From assembly GCF_002285415.1 (NCBI RefSeq), contig NZ_NSBU01000005.1:182285-246284 (forward strand): DNA of 64,000 bases, in the 5' to 3' direction. This document shows, in pieces, positions 17,765-26,809 of the stretch (position 1 is the stretch's first letter; every line of letters begins with the position of its first letter). Below the pieces are notes generated by a model, which was given only the letters and a program-made list of their open reading frames with translations, did not search any database and was not told the origin of the DNA. The stretch is from Actibacterium pelagium. GTDB taxonomy: Bacteria; Pseudomonadota; Alphaproteobacteria; Rhodobacterales; Rhodobacteraceae. Both the position numbers and the translations under genes were made by a program.

Positions 17765-19186
17765 TTAGGTGGCAGAGCCGCCGACCGTCAGCCCGCCGAT
17801 CATCAATGTTGGCTGACCAACCCCCACCGGCACCCACTGACCGGCCTTGCCGCAATTGCCGATACCGGGATCCAAGGCCATGTCGTTGCCGATGGCGCGG
17901 ATCTTTTGCATTGCGGCCGGGCCATCACCGATCAGGGTCGCCCCTTTGACCGGTGCACCGACCTTGCCGTTCTTAACGCGGTAGGCCTCGGTACAGGAGA
18001 AGACAAACTTGCCGTTGGTGATGTCCACCTGCCCGCCGCCGAAGCCCACGGCATAGATACCGTCCTTAAGGTCGGCCACGATGTCTTCGGGCGCGCTATT
18101 GCCACCCAGCATGTAAGTGTTAGTCATGCGCGGCATCGGGATATGGGCATAGCTTTGGCGACGCCCATTTCCGGTGGGCTCCACTCCCATCAGGCGCGCG
18201 TTTTGCCGGTCTTGCATATAGCCCACCAGAATGCCGTCTTCGATCAACACGTTCTTGCCAGAGGGCGTGCCTTCGTCATCGAATGTGATCGAACCGCGGC
18301 GGTCTGGGATCGTGCCGTCATCCAGCACGGTCACACCGGGGCTGGCGACGCGTTCGCCGACGCGGCCGGAAAAGGCAGAGCTGCCTTTGCGGTTGAAATC
18401 GCCTTCCAACCCGTGGCCGACGGCCTCGTGCAGCAGAACGCCGGGCCAGCCAGAGCCCAGCACAACATCCATTATGCCCGCAGGGGCAGGTTCGGCGTCA
18501 AGGTTGACCAAGGCGATGCGCAAAGCCTCGCGCGTGGCGTCTTGCCAGTGGGCTGGATCAATCAGGCCGGTCAGGCCAGTGCGGCCCCCGCTGCCGTGGC
18601 TGCCAGATTCGCGGCGGCCGTTTTCCTCGACAATGACAGATACATTTACGCGCGTCATCGGTCGGGTGTCGGTCAGAAGCTGCCCATCAGGGCGCAAGAT
18701 CACGACCTCTTGCAGGCTTGCAGCGATGCTGGCCGAGACCTGAACGACCCTTTTGTCCAGATCACGGGCAAAGGCGTCGATCTCACGCAAAGTTTCAACC
18801 TTGGTCGGGAAGGTGGCGTCCGCCATCGGGTCTTGGTCAGTATAAAGACGTGTATTCGTCGCGCGCGGACCAGGGGCCATGACACCGCCGCCATCGCCAA
18901 CCGCAAGGCGCACCGTCTCGCAAGCACGGCGGATAGCCGTTTCGCTGAGCTCGGTAGAATGGGCGTAACCTGCGGTTTCTCCACGCACGGCCCGCAGGCC
19001 GAACCCTTCCGATGCGTCGTAGACTGCGTTGCGCAGCCGACCGTCGTCAAAAGACAGCGCTTCTGACCGGCGACGCTCTAGGAACAATTCACCATCGTCG
19101 GCGCCATCTGTGGCAGCCTTCAAAATCGCGAGGGATTCCTCTTGATCTAGGTTTGTTTCAAAGGGCTGAAATCCGGCCTGAGTCAT
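17765..19186 (-). CDS. tldD: Metalloprotease TldD
   Basis: 473 residues, the standard length. The metal-binding HExxxH motif is seen as LLHEAVGHGLEGDF in the second half, and the C-terminal GNCGKAGQWVPVGVGQPTLMIGGLTVGG is diagnostic for TldD. With TldE/PmbA it forms a heterodimer that breaks down unfolded peptides and matures microcins; the partner is not in this window. It starts at ATG 19186 and diverges from the cox operon, sharing a 173-bp intergenic region. Confidence 0.95.
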   Translation of the reverse strand: MTQAGFQPFETNLDQEESLAILKAATDGADDGELFLERRRSEALSFDDGRLRNAVYDASEGFGLRAVRGETAGYAHSTELSETAIRRACETVRLAVGDGGGVMAPGPRATNTRLYTDQDPMADATFPTKVETLREIDAFARDLDKRVVQVSASIAASLQEVVILRPDGQLLTDTRPMTRVNVSVIVEENGRRESGSHGSGGRTGLTGLIDPAHWQDATREALRIALVNLDAEPAPAGIMDVVLGSGWPGVLLHEAVGHGLEGDFNRKGSSAFSGRVGERVASPGVTVLDDGTIPDRRGSITFDDEGTPSGKNVLIEDGILVGYMQDRQNARLMGVEPTGNGRRQSYAHIPMPRMTNTYMLGGNSAPEDIVADLKDGIYAVGFGGGQVDITNGKFVFSCTEAYRVKNGKVGAPVKGATLIGDGPAAMQKIRAIGNDMALDPGIGNCGKAGQWVPVGVGQPTLMIGGLTVGGSAT

Positions 19187-19296
19187 CTGTTTTCCTGCTC
19201 GTGTCTTTGATACAAGTCAATTTAGCGGCTCAATGCCGCAGCACAATCTCTTGTCTCCGCGCCTTTAATATGGTTTTTGACGCGCGAAACACAACG

Positions 19297-19339
19297 GCTG
19301 CCCTTCGGGCGGCTTACGCCCCATGGCCCTCCGGGCCGT
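19297..19339 (+). other. Two tandem hairpins in the coxB leader
   Basis: GCTGCCC-TTC-GGGCGGC (19297-19313) and ATGGCCC-TCC-GGGCCGT (19323-19339) each form a 7-bp stem with a three-base loop, ending 20 bases before the coxB start codon. They may affect mRNA stability or translation. The function is unknown. Confidence 0.5.
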
Positions 19340-19359
19340 TCGAGGAACAGGGATAGAAT

Positions 19360-20211
19360 ATGGGATACTCGACTATGCGTACCGGCGTTTTGGCAGCTGG
19401 CCTTAGCTTTTTCTCTTCTGCGGCAGCATTTGCGCAGGACAAAGTCATCGGCGCACCCGTGGACAAGGCGATGGGTTTCCAGCCGGCCGCGACCGAACTG
19501 GCGCGTGACCTGCAGGGTCTTGATTCGCTTCTGCTGTGGATCATCACGATCATTACGGTCTTTGTTGCTGCGCTGATCGTCTTTGTAATGGTTCGTTATA
19601 ACCAGCGTACCAACAAAGAACCGGCAAAGTTCACCCACAACACCCCGCTAGAGGTTGCGTGGACCCTTGTGCCGATCGTGATCCTGATCTTCATCGGTGC
19701 CTTCTCGCTGCCGGTTCTGTTCAAGCAGCAGGAAATCCCTGAAGGCGACATCACCATCAAGGTGACCGGTTACCAGTGGTACTGGGGCTACGAGTATGTC
19801 GACCACGAGTTCGAATTCGAAAGCTTCATGCTGCCGAAGGAAGAACTGGCCGACTACGGCTATGACGAATCGGAATACCTGCTGGCGACCGATACACAGG
19901 TTGTCGTGCCGACCGGTAAGACCGTTGTGATGCAGGTGACCGCAGCTGACGTGATCCACTCGTGGACCATCCCGGCCTTCGGCGTGAAGCAGGATGGTGT
20001 TCCGGGTCGTCTGGCAGAGCTGTGGTTCGAAGTCGAAGAAGGCATGGAAGGTATCTACTTTGGTCAGTGCTCCGAGCTTTGCGGCAAAGACCACTCTTAC
20101 ATGCCGATCACCGTTAAGGCGGTTAGCCAAGCTGACTATGAAAAGTGGCTGGACGGTGCGATCGAAGAATACGCGGGCAAGCCGCGTGAGCTGACCATCG
20201 CGTCCAACTAA
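19360..20211 (+). CDS. coxB: Cytochrome c oxidase subunit II
   Basis: 283 residues. A signal peptide (about 1-26, ending AAAFAQ) is followed by two membrane segments (about 55-80 and 102-122). The periplasmic CuA domain has the histidine ligand in DVIHSWTIPAFGVKQD and the CuA loop CSELCGKDHSYM. QWYWGYEY is the aromatic patch that takes electrons from cytochrome c. This is an aa3-type oxidase subunit. The start could also be the Met five codons downstream; GGAACAGGG precedes the first ATG. It heads the operon with ctaB, a 54-residue protein, ctaG and coxC; subunit I is encoded elsewhere, as in Paracoccus. Confidence 0.97.
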   Translation: MGYSTMRTGVLAAGLSFFSSAAAFAQDKVIGAPVDKAMGFQPAATELARDLQGLDSLLLWIITIITVFVAALIVFVMVRYNQRTNKEPAKFTHNTPLEVAWTLVPIVILIFIGAFSLPVLFKQQEIPEGDITIKVTGYQWYWGYEYVDHEFEFESFMLPKEELADYGYDESEYLLATDTQVVVPTGKTVVMQVTAADVIHSWTIPAFGVKQDGVPGRLAELWFEVEEGMEGIYFGQCSELCGKDHSYMPITVKAVSQADYEKWLDGAIEEYAGKPRELTIASN

Positions 20212-20235
20212 GACCGCTTGACCGGGTAGAAACAG

Positions 20236-21174
20236 ATGAGCGACGCCACCACATCCGTATTTGATCAAAGCCCCGAGGCGGGCTTTGGTGACTACGTTGC
20301 GCTGCTGAAGCCGCGTGTGATGTCGCTTGTCGTCTTCACGGCGCTGGTTGGCCTGTTGGTCGCGCCAGTCGCTGTGCACCCGTTCGTTGTGTTCTGCTCT
20401 GTCCTGTTCATCGCTATTGGTGGCGGCGCATCCGGTGCGCTGAACATGTGGTGGGACGCAGATATAGACGCCGTGATGAAGCGCACCCAAGGTCGCCCGA
20501 TCCCTGCGGGCAAGGTCTCTCCGAGTGAGGCTTTGGGCTTTGGTCTGGCGCTGTCCGGCTTGTCGGTTGTGATGCTGGGTCTGGCGGCGAACTGGTTCGC
20601 CGCGGGTTTCCTGGCCTTCACTATCTTCTTCTATGCCGTCGTCTACACGATGTGGCTGAAACGCTCGACCCCGCAGAACATCGTGATCGGTGGCGCGGCC
20701 GGTGCGTTCCCTCCGATGATCGGATGGGCTGTGGCAACTGGTGGCATTGGGATCGAAAGTATCCTGATGTTCATGCTGATCTTCATGTGGACCCCACCCC
20801 ATTTCTGGGCTTTGGCGCTGTTCATGAAGTCGGACTACAAAGACGCAGGCGTCCCGATGCTGACCGTGACACACGGCCGTAAGGTGACCCGCAATCATAT
20901 TTTGGTTTACACGCTGCTGCTGGCGCCGTTTGCACTGGCACTGGGTGTGACCTCGATCGGTGGCCCGGTTTACATGACCGCTGCCGTGATCCTGAACGTC
21001 CTGTTCGTCAAAGGCGCGATTGGCCTGTGGCGTCGCGATGAAGCCATGGCGGAAGCCGATAAGTACCGTGCTGAGAAGAAGTTCTTCGGCTTCTCGCTGG
21101 TCTATCTGTTTGCTCACTTCACAGCTTTGCTGGCCGAGGCCGGTCTGAAGAGCTTTGGCATGGGAGGCTGGTAA
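20236..21174 (+). CDS. ctaB: Protoheme IX farnesyltransferase (heme O synthase)
   Basis: 312 residues of the UbiA prenyltransferase family with about nine membrane segments. The Mg-diphosphate motif [22 protein letters not shown] is the CtaB/CyoE signature, and [20 protein letters not shown] is the second conserved block. It adds a farnesyl chain to heme B to make heme O, the precursor of the heme A needed by the oxidase in this operon. It begins 24 bases after coxB and is followed after one base by the next small gene, so it is clearly within the operon. Confidence 0.96.
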   Translation: MSDATTSVFDQSPEAGFGDYVALLKPRVMSLVVFTALVGLLVAPVAVHPFVVFCSVLFIAIGGGASGALNMWWDADIDAVMKRTQGRPIPAGKVSPSEALGFGLALSGLSVVMLGLAANWFAAGFLAFTIFFYAVVYTMWLKRSTPQNIVIGGAAGAFPPMIGWAVATGGIGIESILMFMLIFMWTPPHFWALALFMKSDYKDAGVPMLTVTHGRKVTRNHILVYTLLLAPFALALGVTSIGGPVYMTAAVILNVLFVKGAIGLWRRDEAMAEADKYRAEKKFFGFSLVYLFAHFTALLAEAGLKSFGMGGW

Positions 21175-21175
21175 T

Positions 21176-21340
21176 ATGGCGTTTAAGGAAGATCACGAAC
21201 TTCACAAGCGCCGTCTGGGCCGGAATATCGGTCTGGGTGGGGTTCTTGTGGCCTTTGTCGCGCTGGTCTTTGGCCTGACGATCGTAAAGGTTTCGGAAAT
21301 GGGTCCGATTGTCCCCTCGCAAGAGGAGGTCTCGGAATGA
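21176..21340 (+). CDS. 54-residue single-span membrane protein in the cox operon (CoxF-like)
   Basis: A short protein with a basic N-terminal stretch ([14 protein letters not shown]), one membrane segment (about 19-40, [17 protein letters not shown]) and a short acidic tail. It starts one base after the ctaB stop and its stop overlaps the ctaG start by 4 bases (ATGA), so it is translationally coupled to both. Similar tiny proteins are found at this place in cox operons of other alphaproteobacteria, some named CoxF. A role in assembling the oxidase or delivering copper with CtaG is inferred from position only. Confidence 0.85.
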   Translation: MAFKEDHELHKRRLGRNIGLGGVLVAFVALVFGLTIVKVSEMGPIVPSQEEVSE

Positions 21341-21906
21341 CCGACAACAAGAAGACCGTTCTGCAAACTCTTAGCTTGGTGCTGGTCATGGGCGCATTGG
21401 CCTGGGCGTCGGTACCGTTCTACGACTGGTTCTGCCGCGTGACCGGCTTTGGTGGCGCGACCGGTGTGGCCGAAGCGGGCTCTGACGTTGTTCTGGACGA
21501 AACCATCACCGTGCGGTTCGACGCCTCGAAAGAGCGCGACTTCCCGTGGGAGTTCAAACCCGTCGTTCGCCAGATGGAGCTGAAGATCGGAGAGACCGGT
21601 CTGGCTTTCTACGAGGCTTACAACCCGACCGACCGCGCAATCGCGGGTACGGCCAGCTATAACGTCGCCCCCTACGAGGCGGGTGGCTTCTTTTCCAAGA
21701 TTGACTGTTTCTGTTTCGAGATGCAGGTCCTGCAACCGGGCGAGCGCGTCCAGATGCCGGTGACCTTCTATGTCGATCCCGAAATTGTTGAGGACCGTGA
21801 CGCAAAATACGTGCATCGTATCACGTTGAGCTATACGTTCCACGAAACCGAAATGCCCGAGGCACAGGCCAACCTGACCTCGGATAAACCAACGAACGTT
21901 AATTAA
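21337..21906 (+). CDS. ctaG: Cytochrome c oxidase assembly protein CtaG (Cox11)
   Basis: 189 residues. One N-terminal membrane anchor (about 9-27) precedes a periplasmic immunoglobulin-like domain. The copper-binding CFCF motif is present in [16 protein letters not shown], and the conserved cysteine in [12 protein letters not shown] lies just after the anchor. It delivers copper to the CuB site of subunit I. The start overlaps the previous gene (ATGA), and coxC follows 25 bases later. Confidence 0.97.
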   Translation: MTDNKKTVLQTLSLVLVMGALAWASVPFYDWFCRVTGFGGATGVAEAGSDVVLDETITVRFDASKERDFPWEFKPVVRQMELKIGETGLAFYEAYNPTDRAIAGTASYNVAPYEAGGFFSKIDCFCFEMQVLQPGERVQMPVTFYVDPEIVEDRDAKYVHRITLSYTFHETEMPEAQANLTSDKPTNVN

Positions 21907-21930
21907 CGTCTCAGGCGAGGGACCCGAATT

Positions 21931-22731
21931 ATGGCGCATGAGAAAAACCACGACTATCACATTCTGCCGCCGTCCATCTGGCCTCTGATGGGGGCCCTTG
22001 GCGGCTTCATCATGCTGTTTGGTGCGGTTCTGTGGATGCAGGACATCACCATGTGGATGTTCCTGATCGGCTTTGCCATGGTGCTTTACGTCATGTTTGC
22101 ATGGTGGTCGGACGTTGTCCGCGAAAGCAGCGTCGGCGATCACACTCCGGTCGTACGTATCGGCCTGCGCTATGGCGTGATTTTCTTCATCATGTCGGAA
22201 GTCATGTTCTTTGCGGCATGGTTCTGGACCTTCTTCAAGCACGCGATGTACCCAATGGGCCCTGAAAGCCCTGCCGTGGACGGTGTCTGGCCGCCTGCCG
22301 GGATCGAAACCTTTGACCCGTGGCACCTGCCGCTGATCAACACTCTGATCCTGCTGTGCTCGGGCGCGGCATGTACCTGGGCGCACCACGCTCTGGTCCA
22401 TGACAACGACCGCAAGACCATGAAGAACATGCTGATCCTGTCGATCGGACTGGGCGCAATCTTCACCGTCTTCCAGGCCTACGAATACAGCCACGCCGCT
22501 TTTGGCTTCTCGGGCAACATCTATGGCGCAAGCTTCTTCATGGCGACCGGCTTCCACGGATTCCACGTCATCGTCGGCACCATCTTCCTGTTTGTCTGCC
22601 TGCTGCGCCTGATGGCCGGCCACTTCACTCAGGAAAAGCACATCGGTTTCGAAGCCGCTGCTTGGTACTGGCACTTCGTTGACGTCGTCTGGCTGTTCCT
22701 GTTTGCCGCCGTCTACGTTTGGGGGGCATAA
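21931..22731 (+). CDS. coxC: Cytochrome c oxidase subunit III
   Basis: 266 residues with seven predicted membrane segments, the usual number for the bacterial protein. [21 protein letters not shown] and the C-terminal block [21 protein letters not shown] are subunit III signatures; the conserved carboxylate that binds lipid and guards proton uptake lies in the first. It is last in the cox operon and is followed by a clear terminator hairpin. Confidence 0.97.
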   Translation: MAHEKNHDYHILPPSIWPLMGALGGFIMLFGAVLWMQDITMWMFLIGFAMVLYVMFAWWSDVVRESSVGDHTPVVRIGLRYGVIFFIMSEVMFFAAWFWTFFKHAMYPMGPESPAVDGVWPPAGIETFDPWHLPLINTLILLCSGAACTWAHHALVHDNDRKTMKNMLILSIGLGAIFTVFQAYEYSHAAFGFSGNIYGASFFMATGFHGFHVIVGTIFLFVCLLRLMAGHFTQEKHIGFEAAAWYWHFVDVVWLFLFAAVYVWGA

Positions 22732-22773
22732 GCCCTTCTGGCTGGACATCCGGCCCGATTAAGATCACCAAAG

Positions 22774-22803
22774 ACGCGGGGGGAAACCCTCGCGTTTTGC
22801 TTT
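22774..22803 (+). terminator. Terminator after coxC
   Basis: A 9-bp stem (ACGCGGGGG with CCCTCGCGT, one G-U pair) closes a GAAA tetraloop and is followed by TTTGCTTT. It ends 13 bases before the SURF1 start codon, so transcription reading into SURF1 must pass it or start within or after it. Confidence 0.8.
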
Positions 22804-22816
22804 GAGAAGAGAGCCC

Positions 22817-23491
22817 ATGACCAAACGCATGATCCTGCCGCTTCTGTTTGGCCTAGTCGGGGTGATGATTCTTGTCAGCCTTGGCACATGGCAGTTGCGC
22901 CGTTTGGAGTGGAAAGAGGGTGTTCTTGCTGCCATTGAGGTCCGCATTGACGCCCGGGCAGAGGCTTTGCCCGACGCCCCGAATGAAGATGCAGACCAGT
23001 ACCTGCCTGTCGTTGTAACTGGCGAGGTGGGCGAGGATTTCATTCGCGTGTTGGTCAGCCGCAAGTTTCATGGTGCGGGATATCTGATCATCAGCCCTCT
23101 GAATTTGGGCAACCGATCCGTCCTGTTGGATCGCGGATTTATCAAGATCGACGCAACCGTGCCTGAAGCACCTATGGGTGAGGTGAATATCACCGGGAAC
23201 CTTCTTTGGCCAGACGACACGAACAGCTCGACCCCGAATCCCGACATGGCCGACCGGCTGTGGTTCTCGCGCGATCTGGCGGCGCTATCGGCGGAACTGG
23301 GAACCGAACCGGTTCTGGTCGTGGCCCGCGAAACGTCCTTTGACGACACCCCGGTCAGCCCGCTGCCGGTCGATACCGTCGGCATCCCGAATGACCATCT
23401 TCAATACGCCATTACATGGTTTAGCCTTGCAGCCGTCTGGCTGGGGATGACAATGTTCCTACTGTGGCGTATCAGGCAGAAAACCGAATAA
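22817..23491 (+). CDS. SURF1 family cytochrome oxidase biogenesis protein
   Basis: 224 residues with membrane segments at both ends (about 8-27 and 198-217) and a periplasmic domain between, the SURF1/Shy1 layout. GTWQLRRLEWKEGVLAAIE after the first segment and NDHLQYAITWFSLAAVW at the second are family motifs. Bacterial Surf1 helps insert heme A into subunit I. The ATG at 22817 follows GAGAAGAGAG; the in-frame TTG at 22802 is not needed. It is separated from coxC by a terminator hairpin but fits the same function. Confidence 0.92.
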   Translation: MTKRMILPLLFGLVGVMILVSLGTWQLRRLEWKEGVLAAIEVRIDARAEALPDAPNEDADQYLPVVVTGEVGEDFIRVLVSRKFHGAGYLIISPLNLGNRSVLLDRGFIKIDATVPEAPMGEVNITGNLLWPDDTNSSTPNPDMADRLWFSRDLAALSAELGTEPVLVVARETSFDDTPVSPLPVDTVGIPNDHLQYAITWFSLAAVWLGMTMFLLWRIRQKTE

Positions 23492-23505
23492 AGACAGGCG
23501 GCGAC

Positions 23506-24897
23506 ATGCGCTATGTATCCACCCGCGGGGAAGCCCCCGTTCTAAGTTTCGAAGAAGCCATGATGACGGGTCTGGCCCGCGATGGGGGCCTCTATGTGCC
23601 CGAAACCATCCCGACCCTGTCCAAGGACGAAATCGCCGCTTTGGCAGGTGCATCCTACGAAGACACCGCCTTCGCAATCATGAAGCCCTATATCGGTGAC
23701 GCTTTCACCGATGAGGAATTCAAAGCCATCATCGCCCGCGCATACGAGGGCTTTGGCCATGCCGCCCGCGCGCCCATGGTGCAACTGGCCCCCAACCACT
23801 TCCTGTTGGAGCTTTTCCACGGCCCCACGCTGGCGTTTAAAGACTTCGCGATGCAGCTGATTGGTCAGCTGTTCCAAGCCTCTCTGTCCCGTTCGGGTAA
23901 GCGCGTGACCATCGTTGGCGCGACCTCGGGCGACACCGGCTCTGCCGCGATCGAGGCGTTCCGTGGCCTGTCCAATGTTGATGTCTTCATCCTGTTCCCG
24001 CATGGCCGCGTGTCCGAGGTGCAGCGTCGCCAGATGACCACCCCGTCCGAGGACAACGTCCATGCGCTGGCGGTCCATGGCGACTTCGACGACTGCCAAG
24101 CCCGCGTCAAAGACATGTTCAACCACTTCGAGTTCCGCGATGCCGTCGGCCTTGCGGGTGTGAACTCGATCAACTGGGCGCGCGTGCTGGCGCAGGTTGT
24201 CTATTACTTCTACTCGGCCGTGGCGCTTGGCGCGCCGGGTCGTGAAGTCAGCTTCACAGTGCCCACCGGCAACTTCGGCGACATTTTTGCTGGCTACATC
24301 GCGAAACGCATGGGCCTGCCCGTCGACAAGCTGGTTGTTGCCACCAACCAAAACGACATTCTGCACCGTGCCCTGACCTCAGGCGGCTATGTCACTGATG
24401 GCGTGACCCCGTCGATCAGCCCGTCGATGGACATTCAGGTCTCGTCCAACTTCGAACGTGCCCTGTTCGACGCCTATGACCGCGACGGCAAGGCCGTGGC
24501 GCAATTGATGGACGAGTTGAAAGCCAAAGGCGGCTTCCAGATCAGCCAGGGCGCATTGCAGGTGTTGCAAGAAACCTTTGCCTCGGGCCGCGCCTCGGAA
24601 GAGGAAACCATGGCCACGATCAAGTCGTCCTTTGAGGTAACCGGAGAGGTTCTGTGTCCGCACTCGGCCGTTGGCGTGAAGGTCGCAGAAGAACAGCCTG
24701 CCTCGGCCACCCCGATGATCACGCTGGCCACCGCGCACCCGGCGAAATTCCCGGCCGCGGTGAAAGAGGCATGCGGTCAGGACGCCCCGCTGCCTGCGCG
24801 CATGGCGGACCTGTATGACCGCGATGAACGCGTCACCGAGATCGCCAATGACCTGTCCGCCATCGAGGCCCTGATCCACGAAAGGCGCGCGCATTGA
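23506..24897 (+). CDS. thrC: Threonine synthase
   Basis: 463 residues of the longer (Escherichia/yeast-like) threonine synthase class. MRYVSTRGEAPVLSFEEAMMTGLARDGGLYVPE (first 20 residues shown in part only as MRYVSTRGEAPVLSF) is typical, and the PLP lysine lies in HGPTLAFKDFAMQ. VGATSGDTGSAAIEAFRG is the phosphate-binding loop. It converts O-phosphohomoserine to threonine. The ATG at 23506 is preceded by AGGCGG, 15 bases after SURF1. Its stop overlaps the TTG start of the M16 protease gene. Confidence 0.96.
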   Translation: MRYVSTRGEAPVLSFEEAMMTGLARDGGLYVPETIPTLSKDEIAALAGASYEDTAFAIMKPYIGDAFTDEEFKAIIARAYEGFGHAARAPMVQLAPNHFLLELFHGPTLAFKDFAMQLIGQLFQASLSRSGKRVTIVGATSGDTGSAAIEAFRGLSNVDVFILFPHGRVSEVQRRQMTTPSEDNVHALAVHGDFDDCQARVKDMFNHFEFRDAVGLAGVNSINWARVLAQVVYYFYSAVALGAPGREVSFTVPTGNFGDIFAGYIAKRMGLPVDKLVVATNQNDILHRALTSGGYVTDGVTPSISPSMDIQVSSNFERALFDAYDRDGKAVAQLMDELKAKGGFQISQGALQVLQETFASGRASEEETMATIKSSFEVTGEVLCPHSAVGVKVAEEQPASATPMITLATAHPAKFPAAVKEACGQDAPLPARMADLYDRDERVTEIANDLSAIEALIHERRAH

Positions 24898-26156
24898 GCG
24901 TTCAACTACACCGCCTTTCAAACGGGTTTCGGATTGTCACCGAACACATGCCGGGGCTGAAGTCAGCCTCGCTTGGGGTCTGGGTGAACGCTGGTGGCCG
25001 TAACGAGCGGATTGAACAAAACGGCATCGCCCATTTCCTTGAGCATATGGCGTTCAAGGGCACCAAGCGCCGGACCGCCTTGCAGATCGCGGAAGAGATC
25101 GAAGACGTCGGTGGTTTCATCAACGCCTACACTGGCCGCGAGATGACCGCCTATTACGCCCGTGTGCTAGAGGCCGATGTGCCGCTGGCGATGGACGTAA
25201 TTTCCGACATCGTGCTGAACCCGATTTTTGACCCTAACGAGATCGAGGTCGAACGCGGCGTGATCCTGCAAGAGATCGGTCAGGCGCTGGATACCCCCGA
25301 CGATGTGATCTTCGACTGGTTGCAGGAATCGGCTTATCCGGATCAGGCCATTGGGCGCACGATTCTAGGTCCGACCGAACGGGTCCGTGCCTTCAACCGC
25401 GAGGACCTGCAAGGGTTCGTTCGCGAGAACTATACACCCGACCAGATGATCCTGGCCGCAGCAGGGGCCATCGACCACGAAGAGATCGTGCGTCTGGCCG
25501 AGGCCACTTTTGGCCAACTGTCCCCCGCAACCCCATCCATCGTGACCCCCGCCAAATTCCACAGCGGTGAGCGTCGTGAGGTTAAGGGGCTGGAACAAGC
25601 CCATGTCGCCATGGCGTTCGAAAGCGCGAATTATCGCGACCCAGCCATCTATACCGCGCAGATCTATGCGACGGCGATGGGTGGTGGAATGTCTTCGCGG
25701 CTGTTCCAAGAGGTCCGCGAGAAAAAGGGGCTTTGCTACACGATCTTCGCGCAGGCCGCGGCCTATGCTGACACCGGTCAGATCACGCTTTATGCCGGGA
25801 CCAGTGAGACCCAGATTGGCGAGTTGATGGAGATCACAGCGCGGGAACTGAAGCGGGCAGGGGATACCCTGACCCCGGAAGAGATCAACCGCGCCCGTGC
25901 CCAGATGAAGGCTGGTCTCTTGATGGGGCTGGAAAGCGCCAGCAACCGGGCCGAACGGTTAGCTCGGTTGGTTGGGATCTGGGACCGCGTGCCTTCGCTT
26001 GAAGAAACGCTGGCCCATATCGACAGCGTCACGACATTGGACGTGCAAGAGTTCTCGCAATCCTTGGTCGCCAAGGGCAACGCGGCACTGGCTCTTTATG
26101 GCCCTGTCGAAAACGCCCCCGATCTTGCGGGGCTGAAAGAGGCTTTGGCAGCGTGA
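24894..26156 (+). CDS. M16 family zinc protease (processing-peptidase type)
   Basis: 420 residues. The inverted zinc motif HxxEH appears in HFLEHMAFKGTKRRTALQIA near residue 50, with the third ligand in EVERGVILQEI. The glycine-rich stretch GGGMSSRLFQEVREKKGLCY lies in the second half. The family includes the mitochondrial processing peptidase beta subunit and PqqL-like proteins; without a signal peptide this one should be cytoplasmic. It starts with TTG overlapping the thrC stop (TTGA) after AAAGG. Natural substrate unknown. It is coupled to the next gene through TGATG. Confidence 0.92.
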   Translation: MSVQLHRLSNGFRIVTEHMPGLKSASLGVWVNAGGRNERIEQNGIAHFLEHMAFKGTKRRTALQIAEEIEDVGGFINAYTGREMTAYYARVLEADVPLAMDVISDIVLNPIFDPNEIEVERGVILQEIGQALDTPDDVIFDWLQESAYPDQAIGRTILGPTERVRAFNREDLQGFVRENYTPDQMILAAAGAIDHEEIVRLAEATFGQLSPATPSIVTPAKFHSGERREVKGLEQAHVAMAFESANYRDPAIYTAQIYATAMGGGMSSRLFQEVREKKGLCYTIFAQAAAYADTGQITLYAGTSETQIGELMEITARELKRAGDTLTPEEINRARAQMKAGLLMGLESASNRAERLARLVGIWDRVPSLEETLAHIDSVTTLDVQEFSQSLVAKGNAALALYGPVENAPDLAGLKEALAA

Positions 26157-26749
26157 TGCTAATGCGGCGGCGAAAAGTCCGGGTCGAAACCGAACGGATG
26201 ACCCTGCGCCCGCCGCAGCACAGCGATTATCGCCCATGGGCCGGCCTTCGTTCCAGAAGCCGAGACTTCCTTGTGCCGTGGGAACCCTCTTGGGCGCAGG
26301 ACCACCTGACCCGCAAGGCCTTCACCAACCGGGTATACTGGTCGCAGCGCGCGATCAGCCAAAGCTCGGCGATCCCCTTCTTTCTGATCCGCCGGTCGGA
26401 TGACCTGCTTTTGGGGGCGATCACCCTAGACAATATTCGCCACGGACCAGCACAAGCGGGGACTTTGGGCTATTGGATCGGGGAACAGCACGCGCGGCAG
26501 GGTTATATGCGCGAGGCGATCGAGGCCGTGGTGCATTATGCCTTCAACGAGCTGGACCTAAGCCGGATTGAGGCTGCATGCCTGCCCGAAAACGTGGCCT
26601 CTCGCGGTGTGCTTGAGCGTAGCGGGTTCAAGTACGAAGGTGTCGCGCAAAGCTATCTTCAGATCAACGGGCGCTGGCGAAACCATGTCCTGTACGCCAG
26701 TTTGCGCGGCGACCGTCGCGGCAAGACGGACGTCGGCCTGAACGCTTAG
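26156..26749 (+). CDS. GNAT N-acetyltransferase (RimJ/RimL type)
   Basis: 197 residues. ETERMTLRPPQHSDY is the usual N-terminal strand of RimJ-like enzymes, GTLGYWIGEQHARQGYMREAI contains the acetyl-CoA-binding loop and ASRGVLERSGFKYEG the C-terminal motif. It probably acetylates a protein N-terminus or an amino compound. The ATG at 26156 overlaps the protease stop (TGATG); a GTG one codon earlier is possible. The coupling with thrC and the protease suggests one transcript, but the shared purpose is unclear. Confidence 0.9.
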   Translation: MLMRRRKVRVETERMTLRPPQHSDYRPWAGLRSRSRDFLVPWEPSWAQDHLTRKAFTNRVYWSQRAISQSSAIPFFLIRRSDDLLLGAITLDNIRHGPAQAGTLGYWIGEQHARQGYMREAIEAVVHYAFNELDLSRIEAACLPENVASRGVLERSGFKYEGVAQSYLQINGRWRNHVLYASLRGDRRGKTDVGLNA

Positions 26750-26809
26750 AAAAGCCAAAACCTGACAGAATGGGGAATCGTGCTAGCTTGGTCGGCAGGA
26801 GGACTGACC

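Noticed and set aside
19648..22749. Long open frames on the minus strand opposite coxB, ctaB, ctaG and coxC
   Set aside because: They cover several well-defined membrane proteins in opposite direction, have no ribosome binding sites and give low-complexity histidine/arginine/glutamine-rich translations.
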